A stretch of 64,000 nt of DNA from Dillenia suffruticosa (Eukaryota; Streptophyta; Magnoliopsida; Dilleniales; Dilleniaceae), in contig JAVTVX010000013.1 of assembly GCA_033439265.1 (NCBI GenBank), forward strand, positions 3,250,501-3,314,500, given 5' to 3'. The notes below the pieces were generated by a model. It had not been told where the DNA came from, searched no databases, and saw only the letters and a list, made by a program, of their open reading frames with translations. This document shows positions 35,908-53,100 of the stretch, in pieces (the stretch's first letter is position 1; each line of letters opens with the position of its first letter). Made by a program: the position numbers and the translations under genes.

Positions 35908-38900
35908 TTACAAAAGCTTGAGTGATTTCAGACGTTGCTCATGCTCAGGATCCAGTTTTGGCAGGGTATAATTGCCATGTAGATCCTCCACAATATACTC
36001 CTGCAGCACAACGCTTAGAATAAATAGCCATTCCAGCACAAAGTAACTGGATTAACCTAGACTGTTTCAGAAATGGATAGTAGCACTAATTTCACCTTTG
36101 TTAGTTCCCTCTTGGTGAGTATATGGTAATGTCTCTGCCAGATCCTTTGAATGGCCATAGTTGCAGCAAGGAAGCCATAGGCAATGCCAAGAATGGCAAA
36201 TGTGACAACAAAAACAATGACAAGGGCAAAACATGCTTCCACAGATGCAGGGAAACAATCCAAGATTCCCCACCCATAACAGCAATTCTGGCAGCCGGCA
36301 ATACGAGGGTCATTACTATTTACAGAGGAGCAGTGTAGTATAAGCCCAAAAAATCCAAGCAGAACAAAGAAGGATAGGACTCCTGGAAAAGTGAATATAC
36401 ACAGTCAAAAAGTCGAACATGCTGTTACTTAAGTAAGAAATAGCCTGAATTTGTCTATTTTATTCAATCAATCAAAAAACTTCTGTAGCCCATACAACGG
36501 AAGAGAAAAGGGAGAGGATTTAACAGCATAATATATCCATTTGAAAGTTGTCCTTCATCATACACCATGAAATACGAACATCTGATTTCTACAAGGACCC
36601 ATATAACCAATTAAATGTAAATTTTAGGAATGGAGACATTCCTACACCGAACAACAAAGAAAATTTTGCTGACGAACTAACTAGTAGACCAAATGGAACC
36701 TACATGTGCAGACAATAGGTCCTGCCCAAACTCCAAACAGAAGATTCAAAGAAAAGAAACCATGGCCAGACCAGGAAAGCTTCCACCCTTACTGGTTAAC
36801 TAAAATGTTGAAATTAATTGGTTCATTCTCTTTTCATATTAAGCTAACATTGTGCTAATAAACCAGAAGTCACTTATTGTGAGATCAATAATCCTCTCAT
36901 AGATTGCCCAACAGGAGTCTTTCACCTAATTAATTATGAATTAAAACAATGTGTATGAATTACTAACTATTGTTAATTCAGCAAAATAGGTAGAGACAAA
37001 TCTAGTAAAGCTATATTACTTATAAACTACTATACCATAATCTTATATGTCCTTTCCAATACTTCATAAATGCTGAAACTCCTATGTTCTACGTTTTCCA
37101 AAATAATAACAAAAATTCAAAGAAAGTTTCAAAAATTTTACCTATACAATAGTAAAATGGGATAGGATGCTTTGACAATATACGGTCCCAACTATCACTA
37201 AACGAATTCCGGAAGGCTCCATCTTTGTCCATGATGTATGCAAACCCACCAATTGCAGCTATAACCTTGGGGGGGCAAAAAAAGAAGAAGCAATCATTCC
37301 AATGTTAAAAAGATGAAAATAACTTAACATCAGAAACCACTAAGAAGCATACTGAACATAATCTAATAACAATATAGAAGAGGAGCACATGCAATATTAA
37401 GTATTAACAAGCAAGAATGAAAAACACCCTGTACATTTTGACATTTAGTTTGGAAATCAATCAAGTAAAAATAAGAATCTGGATAAAACCAAAGATCTCA
37501 ACTTCCCCCCCCCAACCCAAACATGCGGAGCAGGTCTCTTAGGTGTCCACAGAAAGAGGAAAATGAGATGCCTTGTGCCTCATAATAAGAATGCATTTTC
37601 AAAAGGGAGTCCAAGGAAAAATCACCATAGACAGCTTCCAAAGAACAAACAGATACGACAGGTGGACGGCAAGTGGCAGATCATTAACATCGTAACAATA
37701 TGCAAGAAGACGAGAAGATATTATCCATCCCAATAAAATAGTTCATGCTCAAAATCCAACATCGTTCATCCAGACCTTTTTCTTTCATGAGCTCACATAA
37801 TAATCTCTTTGGGACCAACAATAAGCAGGAAGATATATGAACTTTGAACCATAATATGCCCACAAAAATGGATAAGCAGGCACATGAGCCCCTGCATAGG
37901 CTCACATATGCAAATCTTGCATCTACATGAGATATTTCATTGTTTTTGTGTCCCAAGCAATTTAACAGAGAAAACAACAAATAGAAGTGAGAAAACAACA
38001 AATAGAAGTAGGAAACTTGCTATCAAGGGCATTCCTGAATTCACTGGGTAATCAAGTCAGATACACTGGTTGGCATCTCAATATATGCAGAAGAATTATG
38101 AGAAGCAATCTACACTTCATGATTGACAGAAGGGAACTATGAGAACCAAAGCACTAGCCATTGCAATATTATGCTTCAAAGGCTATAACTATTTCTCTGA
38201 CTACAAGACTTCCAACTCAAACTGCCTTGTAGCAAATTACCAGGGGGAACTACATGAACACTTATTCTTAATAAGAATTTTATGCAAGGCTATCCTCACC
38301 AGAATGAAACATAAATGGAACTGGTTAAAAGCATCCTCGATGAGGAAGATGAGAAGATCAAAACTCTTCCATATTGTTAAGGCTCTGGCATCATAAAAAC
38401 ACAAGCATAGGACTTACATGATTGCAAACATAGAGGTCCAATAGTTGGTCAACTCAAATATTACATTTGGTTTAATGCAGGAAGTCCAAAATACATTTTG
38501 TTCAATCATGAGTACAGTCACGGAAACTACGATTCGACAAGCTGAAGTTACCAAATAACAAGTGCAGATTACCAGCCAAGCACAAGAGACCAACTCTCAA
38601 ACAAAAATTTCTAGTTGGGTTCAATTGAATTTGAAGAAATAATGGAAATAAAGTTTAGAGAGACTTCTTTTAGCATTACAAGATAAACTGTCATGGTACT
38701 CTACTTTAAATCAGTGACCCCAAAACTGATTTACTTGCTAAAAAGTGAAAGTTAGAAGCTCAAGCAATAAATACCAGCAATTCCAAACATGTTATTGATA
38801 CACAAAGGTTCTGCCGAAAAAAAGCATAAATTATGTCAAAAGAACAAAGGAAAATTTCTACTCACAGTTTGTACAGCCAGAAACACAAGCAGAACATCCC

Positions 38901-40124
38901 TTGCAACAAAAAGTCTGAATTTTATTTTGCGCCAGGAGTTGACCTCAAATAGTTCAACCCTTAAATGATATTGGGCTTTGCAAGTTGTGCAATGTGAAAA
39001 TGCAAACCCTTCCTGATTTTTTTTTTAAAAGATATAAAATGGGGTAAGCAAAAGCCAAAGGGATTCCTTAAATTCACCTAACTACCAGGTGATAAAACAT
39101 TAACTTATTTTAATTTGATAAACAGTATAAGCAATGCGTCAGCATTATGATTTATATAAAAGTTAGTATTTTATCAAATGAGAAAAATACTTGCCTTAAC
39201 AGATCGCCAGTGATCAAGACACGATCGATGGACAAACTGCTGGGTGCCTTTGCACATGCATGGAGATATCAATTCATCATCTGCAAAGAGTAACTCCATG
39301 TTAAAGTCAATCACAAAAGTGACATTGTATGCACGTGGACTCCCATAGCTTAGTTCATAAATTCGATTATCCTTGTCAATCCAAACGTGTCTATCAGCAA
39401 AACCAGTACATGCAGACCTCTTCAACAAATGGAGAGATCTTTAACCATCCAAAAATGATTCAAATTACAAATAAAGATGAAATTTTTACACATCTGAAAT
39501 ACCCACACTCTATCAACCTTCCAGAGCAAGCAATCAACAAATTTTTTTATCCTACTATGCAGAACAAGTTGATGAAAACCAAACCAAGTTTATGTCTGTG
39601 CTACATGGTTTCATGTGCAAAAAAAGAATTTAACATCATTATGTCCAAGAACAGGAAAAGGCAAATCGTTTAACATCCTAAAGATTTAGAATTCAACATA
39701 GAGATCACAAGTCGGAGAGAGTAAATTTCATTGGAAGTCGACGAAATATGTAAGAAAATTGATCACAAGTTCTTTCATTAGTTCAAATCATAACAAAGTT
39801 GTCTCAGACAAAACCAAGTTGTTCGTACTACCCAAAACGAAACCTTGTCAGCAATACCATCATAAATTTTTTTGTACAGAATGCAAATTCCATGATTGGA
39901 AAGAAAAAAAGAATCAACAAAGACGGGGCAATTATACCATCTTCGCCATCGCACTCGAGACAAATACGACAACAAGGGATGGAACCACCTTCAACGTCGT
40001 CGCTTTCGTTCTTTATTTCAGTAGAACTAGGGGTGGAAGGACCCGACTGATTCTCAAGAAGAGGATCGGAGTCGCTAGGGTTTCGTCCATCTGATTTTAG
40101 CTCTAGCTGCACTTCTCCCACCAT
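35908..40124 (-). CDS. RING-variant (RINGv/MARCH-type) membrane E3 ubiquitin ligase
   Basis: Predicted 307-residue protein that should recruit an E2 at a membrane. Exons in transcript order: 40124-39938, 39280-39195, 39012-38866, 37265-37142, 36382-36096, 36000-35908; frame is kept throughout. The RINGv (C4HC3) ligands are visible: C52-C55, C70-C72, H80-C83 and C99-C102, with HRSCLDHWRSVKEGFAFSHC. Three hydrophobic segments follow: about residues 120-145 (VLLVFLAVQTVIAAIGG), 180-200 (GVLSFFVLLGFFGLIL) and 230-260 (ACFALVIVFVVTFAILGIAYG). A probable intron in the 5' leader spans 40139-40248. Intron 2 (39013-39194) has a GC donor (AAG|GCAAGT). Start ATG 40124 lies 15 bases after the leader acceptor; an in-frame upstream start would read through that intron. 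Specific substrate unknown. Confidence 0.9.
37968..38009 (+). repeat. 21 bp perfect tandem duplication
   Basis: The unit GAGAAAACAACAAATAGAAG plus T occurs twice head to tail inside intron 3 of the RINGv gene. Confidence 0.85.
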
Positions 40125-40138
40125 CGAAATTCCAAACC

Positions 40139-40248
40139 CTAGAACAATCACACAAAAAAAGTAAATAATCAAAATCAAAATCGCAACCAATCGAAAGTGC
40201 AAAATTGATTAGCTGAAGAGTCAATGTCCAAATTCAAGTTGAGCTTAC
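40139..40248 (-). other. Probable 5'-leader intron of the RINGv gene
   Basis: On the minus strand CTT|GTAAGC (donor at 40248) and GTTCTAG|GGTTTGG (acceptor at 40139) frame a 110-base intron ending 15 bases before the chosen start codon. The splice sites match consensus. Transcript data are needed to confirm it. Confidence 0.55.
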
Positions 40249-41475
40249 AAGTTAGAAAATTAAATCGATAAACGGAGAGAGAGAAAGAGAGGGTGAAGAC
40301 GACGAAAGAGTTCGGGTCGGACAAGGGGGGGAGGGTTGTTATCTGATTCCCCTTTGGTCGGTGGCAGAGTTGTTCCTGTTTGCATCACATTCGGTTACCG
40401 GTAAACGAACCAATGTTTGGTCGTGGTATGGTTTTTTCCGCCTTCTATTTTTAAAGTGGATTTTTTTTTTTATAATTATTTAAATCTAGAATCATCATAT
40501 TAAAAAAAAATTATACTACTAGATTATTCCCTTAAAAACATGAATTCTTGATCAAATTCCAATTAATTAATTTTTTTTGAATCCGATCGATTAATCTAAT
40601 TTGAGTATTATAAAATCTTCTATAAAGGTTTGATTCTCTCAAATCCTATTTTTCTATTTTTCTATTTCATAATTCAAATTTAAAATTTATGATTAAAAAA
40701 TATAACATTAAAACGATATATCCATAATAGTATGATAGTATTGATTTTTTTTTATTTGCGATTGCACAAATGAAGACGTAATTTGTGGAGCCACCGTTTG
40801 AGCTCAAGCGGTAGAATTTTTCTATTTCTATATTTTTTTTCTCAATTTGAATTCGCTTGACTATATCTTCTGATTAAAAAAAGAAAAAAAAAACCCGCCG
40901 TTTGCGGGCGTGGCAGTGAGTTGAAGCCCATGGGTCCAGAGTTTTCGATTTTGTCCGAAGCACTATGGATTGAGAATAAATCCCCTTTATTCATTGAGCC
41001 AGCCCATGGTAACCGATGATGGTTTGGGAAAGCGAAACGTGACGCTTTTCCGAGGTTGTGTTTTCTTTACCTCCGGGGAAGAGACGAGAATATATTTTTT
41101 TCTTTTATCATATTTATTTAAAATTATATTTTAATTAATCTGAATTAAATATTTATAAAATTTTATTTAAAGATCTTTCGAGATAATTTTTTTTTATTTT
41201 TAAATTTTTAATCTAATATTTAATTAAAAAATTTAATATCTCATTTAAATATATTAATTATTTATTGAAAGAAAAAATGATAATATAAAATAGTAATATG
41301 ATTTCATTTTCCATTTTTCCCCCTTCCATGGTATCTTCCGGTATTTAAGCGCACGCAAGAAAGCTTGGTTCGACAAAGCTAGGTGGAATCTTAGGTAAAA
41401 CAACCATAGATTAACGTATATGATCCTCTCAGTTGATTAAGGTGGGAATCATTCAAGGGAATTATTGGATACACA
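40249..41475. other. Intergenic DNA between the RINGv gene and the small candidate gene
   Basis: AT-rich DNA containing the upstream region of the minus-strand RINGv gene. Motifs near 40820 (GAGCTCAAGCGGTAG) resemble a pol III A box, as seen in SINE remnants. TATTTAAG at about 41342 could be a TATA-like site for the candidate gene that follows. No coding region seen. Confidence 0.5.
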
Positions 41476-42979
41476 ATGGAAGAAGAAAGGTTCCAATCCA
41501 TGGCAGAAAAGAACCAGGTAACTACACCAACTAACGTGGAAGAGAAGTGTGAATTGCCTGACCATAATCACGCTTTGGAATATTCTAAAAGTGACTATAG
41601 AAAACAAAATTGTAATTACCACGCTCTCTTCCAACTTGGTTTTGGTTTTGTAAAGCTCCATCCAACCATATCAAATCCTACTTCTTCGCATACAAATCAC
41701 ACCCTGTAGTCAATAACTATGAATTATCAACTTCATTTCCCAATAATAAAAATTAAAAGAATAAATGAAAGAAAATATTGATGAGAGTCAAAACAGTCTA
41801 GAAAAATAAGGAGATGAGACTAACAAAAAGAATCTCCTCATTTTTCTCCACAAAATATAAAATAATTATTTTATATTTTTTGAGAAAATAATTATTTTAA
41901 ACACAAAATTTCCAAACATTTAAAAAGGGACGCGATGAATTTCAAAATAATTATTATTTAAAAACTGTGTTAATTTTTTCTATTTCAAAAAAAAAAAAAA
42001 TCATTTGTATTTTATAATTTAATGCCATAAATAAAGAAAGCATTCAAAAATTGATTTTTTTTTGGCGGGGGGCAAAGCCTAGATATTACGCACAATTTCA
42101 AAAAGGACGCAAATCCAACAATGCTCACTTTTTCTTTTTTGGTTTTTTTGTGGTAAGCTTATGAAATGCATGTTTTCAATTTTAATAGAAAAGATACCTC
42201 ACGGCACACCGGTCACTACCACCACCAACTAATTTAAAGGTCAGGTGTGAAAGGTATCATAAAAGCTTAGGTCAAATTTTCCTGATAACCAGAAACCTAT
42301 GAATGTGTATTAAAAAACAATTTCTGATACAAAGACGAGACACATCTGTAATCTCATAATTTCCAATTTACTCATAATACTATAATAGTAGTCTGAGAAC
42401 CAAGCACTTAAACGAGGGGAGAAATCCTTTGATCATCCATCTCAGGGAAAAAAAAGAGTCCAGGCAATGCACCACTTCTGTCGGCAAGAGAAAGGGAAAT
42501 CTCTTATACAGTAACATAGGGATCATTGGATATTTTTCTTTTCCCAACTTTAATTTTTTTTAACTCAAATTTCAATTTTTATTTTCTAATAAAAATTAAA
42601 AACTATGTTTATTTCTCAAAATTTCTCCTCATTTTTTCAACTTGAATATAGTAATACTCTTCTTTTAATAGTCACATGCTCCACTCCACCCCCACCAAAA
42701 AGGGAAAAAGTAAAAGAGGGTACACACATTAACAAATAAGTTTTTTTTCCCCAGGTTCCAGAGGTGGGTATGGTCCATAGGACGATGGCCGAAAAAGGGT
42801 TAATTTGGAGACTGGATCAAAAGAAGGTTATCATCTTCAAGATAGAAATAACAGGCATGGTCTATGATATGCATGGTAGAACTCCAAACTTTAATGATCC
42901 CGTGAACCAGGTCGAGACATTGACGAGGCCATTGAAATTACAAAGAGCAACGTTTGACCTTGAGCCTAAGAAGTTTTAG
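41476..42979 (+). CDS. Weak candidate: small two-exon protein of 88 residues
   Basis: An ATG at 41476 (MEEERFQSMAEKNQ) ends at a good donor CAG|GTAACT (41517). A strong acceptor TTTTTTTTCCCCAG at 42754 resumes the same frame and runs to a TAG at 42979. A TATA-like TATTTAAG lies about 130 bases upstream of the ATG. I do not recognise the protein. The second exon reads GRKRVN-like in another frame, so it may be a decayed remnant of a different gene. Treat as a hypothesis only. Confidence 0.2.
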
Positions 42980-43077
42980 AATTACACAAACTTGACTATC
43001 TCTAGACTGTGAAATACAGTAAAAAAGCAATTTGTATGCCAAGGTGTCACAGTCAAATATGCAGTACAAAAGGAAAT

Positions 43078-48110
<5,033 letters not shown>

Positions 48111-50155
48111 TGATTGAGGGATTCGACGGATCAGAGAGGATTTGAGTTTTACTTCCAAGTATGTAATGTCGCGAGTCGGTGTTTTCGCCTTGGAATGTGA
48201 TTTCGATATTTATTTATGGGACCTTGCTTCCATTTTTTTAATAGTGTTTTTTTTCTTTTCTTTTTTTTTTTTTCGTTATCTTGTGTGACAAGAATGGGCA
48301 AAATCCACGACCTTACTTGAACAGGATCTGTTCCATTTGCGCGTACCTCAGAATGGGCAAAGTCCGAATGGGAAAATTCGGATTTTTATCCGGGTGGGCG
48401 GATCTTTTAGTAGCATCTAAATCCTGATCCGGTGGGCCAGAATTATTTTTTTTTCATTTGTTGATGTCTAAACTTGTAAATTGTTATTAATTAATTTATT
48501 AATACATATTTTGTCTTTATTATGGTATTAATTTTAGACTCAAAAAATTATATATATATAATTTAAATAAATAAATATAAAAATATATAAAGAGTGAAAA
48601 TACGTAAAAATTATAAAAATAAATAAATCTTAATTTTGATTTTATAGTATTAATTTTTAAAGGAAATGTTGATTTTAGTTTAATTATACGATAAATAGTT
48701 ATCAAATTTTACAAAGAAAGAAGGCAATAGAGAATTCAAAATTTGTTTAAAATGGTGAGACGATGGAGAAAAGGAATGGTTGAGAACTAATACAGGGAAG
48801 AGGAACCAAATTCCGTGGATTTGGAGGGTTTGGAATCCGAATCTCGTTCGGATTTGGGATTCTAAACCCGAAGCCCAGAATCCCAAAGGCGGCAGCGATT
48901 TTAAAATCCTCTCTCCACCGCGACGCTCGACACGATCGATAAAGCGATTCTCTGAACAGAAACCCTAGATATTCTTCACCAATAAAACCTTACCTAACTC
49001 TCTACCAACCTTCTCCCTCTATCAGATTTCGCACTGGGCTTAGGATTTGTTCTTGTTTTATTGACGACGGATTCTACGCAGACATTGATCCTTGTTTTGC
49101 GGTGAAGTAGGTTGCAGGGTTCGATTCTCGTCTTTCTTGCAAATTTTGTTCGTTGGATTGATTTCTAATGTTTGATTATATTAATCTTTACATGCTTTGT
49201 TTTTGTTGTTGTTGCTTCTGCTGTTGTTGTTTCTTTGGACTTGCGAAATCGAGTAGCAGCTTTAGATTGAGAGAGAGAGAGCGCATTTGACGGTACACAT
49301 TAGAGAGAGCGCATTTGACAGTACATATTAGAAGGCGCTAAATCGATGTTTTAGTGACTTCTGCATAGTTTTAGTTCTCCATAAGGATTAGTTTTTAAGC
49401 TTTTCATGTTTTATTTATCAAAAAAACTACTTGATTCTTGTTCTGTTGTTAACTTTTGGTGGTATTAAGGTTCAAGCTAACCAACCAGAACCTTTTGAGG
49501 TGCTGTTTGATTCAATTAAATATGGGTTAGTATGGCTCTAGCTCAAAAGTAGAGCAGAGTGGGTGTGAGGATCAACTTTGGTGCATATGACTTAACATGC
49601 TTTAAAGTACTTCTGTCGAGAATCTTTTTGGGGCTATTGGAGGATTAGTTATCTACTAGAATTCAACTCAGGCAAAACTTAATGGCAAATTACTTCGGAT
49701 CACTTGAAGAAATCCACTTTTTCAAGTAATTTGTTCCACACAGGACTAGGGAGGGTAGCAACACCGATCGCACCCGTCTCCCTTTTTGACCAGCAAAAAT
49801 AAAAGAAAGAAAATATCAACAATTGAGTTAGCACATCAGGTTTCACCACATTTCTTTGAGTTCTCTCTAGTCATTCTCTAGTTCTTGAAGCGTCTTCAAC
49901 TTGTATGTTGCCACTTTGTTTGAAAGGGCATGAAGTATTTTTTTTTTTTTTTAGGGCAGGGAGACATAATTGAACAATCTTAGTCTATTTCCCCTCATCT
50001 TATGCAGAATTGGGCACTTTCTTTTTTTTTTTTGCATTAGTTTCTAGTGTAGCATATTTGCATTGCTGTGCTGTGTAGTTAAGTTTTTTCTTGCTGGTGT
50101 ATGTTAAGCTTTTAATTATTTTTGTGCTTGACTTGCAGGCTATTCAGCTTGATTA
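48111..50155. other. Divergent promoter region of RPT6 and ClpC, with ClpC leader
   Basis: RPT6 starts leftwards at 48110 and ClpC rightwards at 50156. Four TGGGC cores (48295, 48354, 48395, 48433) lie in the RPT6 side. The ClpC leader probably begins near 48900-49080, contains AAACCCTAG (48960 area), and has a large intron ending at the acceptor CTTGCAG (50138); the donor near 49108-49112 is ambiguous. A 28 bp tandem repeat built on GCGCATTTGAC (49281 and 49309) lies in that intron. Confidence 0.5.
49277..49332 (+). repeat. 28 bp tandem repeat in the ClpC leader intron
   Basis: GAGAGCGCATTTGACGGTAC and GAGAGCGCATTTGACAGTAC occur with a period of 28 bases, two copies with few mismatches. Confidence 0.8.
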
Positions 50156-53100
50156 ATGGCTAGAGTTCTCGGTGCAAATATCCCAACCAGAGTTGGTATA
50201 AGTCATGATCATATTCAAGGATCTGGGAGGGAAAAAAACACTGTCAAAATGTTTTCTAGCATTCAGGCACCTCGACTAAGATTAAAAGACTTCTCAGGAT
50301 TGCGATCAACCAATGCTTTAGATGATTTCCTAAAATCTCGTAATGATTTTCATTCTAAGGTGGCATCTGCAATTTCTGTCCGGCAAGGAAAAGCCAGCCG
50401 AGGTGTAGTTAAAGCAATCTTTGAGCGCTTCACCGAAAAGGCAATAAAAGTTATCATGCTTGCACAAGAGGAGGCACGTCGCCTTAGTCACAATTTTGTT
50501 GGCACAGAGCAGATACTGTTGGGTCTTATTGGTGAGGGCACAGGCATTGCTGCTAAGGTTCTCAAATCGTTGGGAATTAATTTAAAGGATGCACGAATTG
50601 AGGTGGAGAAGATCATTGGGAGGGGTAGTGGTTTCGTTGCTGTGGAGATTCCATTTACAGCCCGTGCAAAACGTGTCTTGGAGTTGTCACTAGAGGAAGC
50701 TCGCCAACTTGGTAATACAAATCCCATTCTCAACCTACACCTGCACAAACTTTATCGCTTGAGATGGTGTCTCAGTGATTTCTTTCTACTTGTTTCCTTC
50801 AAGTATTCTGCTTTTATTGAAGCTTGTCATAGTTCTCTTTATTCTGGTTAGGGAATGCTTGCTCCTAAGTCATAAATCAGATAGGATCAAACACATTGCC
50901 AGCATGTAGAGTTGAAGAATTTTTAGGAGGGACAGACATAAAAAGGATAGATCCGTGCGAACATATTCCTAAAACTGAATCACAAGAAATTTGGGATGTG
51001 TGGGAGGTCTTGTTGCCTAAGCGCAATACCGCGTAGATTGATGATATTTATCAACCTTTTATGAGGAGATAGGATCAAACGTTGCTAATTTATGTGCATA
51101 ATGAGTATGTGATGCAGATGCTACCCATTTTCTTCAAATGAAGTGACTTTTACCATCCACCTGTGATGATGGGTTGCCTATTTTGGTCACGTATTAGAGC
51201 TTTTTTTCCCCACTCCTATTTCTACTTCTTCCCTCTTTGGGATATGTGTATAGCATTTAATGTGTATACTTTCTTGAATATAACAGGCCACAACTATATT
51301 GGATCTGAGCACTTGCTTCTAGGATTGCTTCGTGAGGGTGAAGGTGTAGCAGCCAGTGTTCTTGAGAATTTAGGTGCTGACCCTAGTAACATTCGTACAC
51401 AGGCAAGTAGTATCAGAGCTTTCTAATGGAAATCTTTGGTCTTAACATAGTTTTACTGAATTCATCAAAATGATAGGTTATCCGTATGGTCGGTGAGAGC
51501 ACTGAGGCTGTCGGTGCTAGTGTTGGTGGAAAAAACAGTGGCAATAAGATGCTGACACTGGAAGAATATGGTACTGATCTGACAAAACTAGCAGAAGAGG
51601 TATTCTCTAATGTCTTTACTATTCTGTGAGCTGTGCAATTCGTAGCAGGAAATTGTTAATTTTATTTTCTTTGTTTTTTTCAGGGTCAGTTGGACCCTGT
51701 AGTGGGAAGACAGCCGCAAATTGAACGTGTCATCCAAATTTTGGGTCGGAGAACTAAAAATAATCCCTGCCTTATTGGGGAACCTGGAGTTGGGAAGACA
51801 GCAATTGCTGAAGGTCTTGCTCAACGAATTGCTGATGGTAATGTCCCAGAAACAATCGAAGGGAAGAAGGTTTGTACTCAATATTGTGCATAAAATTTGT
51901 GGGTGTATTAAAACTTTTAATAGTGACAGGGATTTGAAAACAAATGGAATGTTTTCTAGTAGCTGATATCTGGGTTTTGGATAATGGGTTATAGTCTGCG
52001 AGTCACTTCTACTATATGCCATAACCACTAGAATGGAAGCTGTATTGTTGGAGTTCCAACCCCCCATGGAGTTGTTTTATGGAGAACATGGATTCATATG
52101 TGTGGCTGTGATTCATATTATGGTTTTTATCTTACACAGCTGTGCGGTTGATGTGAATATGTTGTATCATTGTTTTTTATTGTTGGGAGATTATAGGCAA
52201 GTCCATCAACAGCATGTTATGTTAAGGATGCTACTATTCTAAAATAAGCTTATTTAGTTGACTATGTTTGGAAAAAAAATGAACATCAATATTAGTCATT
52301 ATCATGTTATAAACTAAAAGTTTATGGTTTCATTTTCTTATGTGATGTAGGTTATAACTCTAGATATGGGTCTTCTTGTTGCTGGCACAAAATATCGTGG
52401 AGAATTTGAGGAAAGGCTAAAGAAGCTAATGGAAGAGATCAAACAGAGTGATGATATTATACTCTTTATTGATGAGGTTCATACTTTAATTGGAGCAGGA
52501 GCAGCAGAGGGGGCAATTGATGCTGCAAACATCTTAAAACCAGCTCTCGCAAGAGGAGAGCTGCAGGTAAATTTGTTTGACATAAGCAGATATTCTCTGT
52601 TATGGACAATACTTGATCCGTGGCTATGGCAATGTTACTTGGATGGGAGATGCCACAATATCTTTTCTTAGAACCCTGTCATCTTGGTCTTCAAATTTTC
52701 AGCAAGTTGGTGCCTCTTAAAAATGCAAAATGAAAGAAGAACACCGAGGAGGTGAAGTAGCTATAAAAAAACAAAATGCTTTGAACTATCCAAATTGTTC
52801 CGAAAGAATGACAAGAAAGTGAAAGGGAGAGCATTGAGTTTCTGAGATTGATAATTTTCAATGTGAATGGTGGTTATATAATGAGGTTTCATCATCCAAT
52901 GTTTGTTAATTGTTACTTGTGGCAGTGATAATTAATTCACTCAATAAAATGGCCAACTTTGTTGCTTAGGGCTTTCAAGAACTATACTATTACTGATTGT
53001 AGTAGGGTCTTTTGTGATAAGCCTCTTTTTCCTAGTCTCTTGTCATGGGGAAATTGTTGTGTCCTGAGAGTTCCATCCGAGCCTACAGATGCATGGAGCT

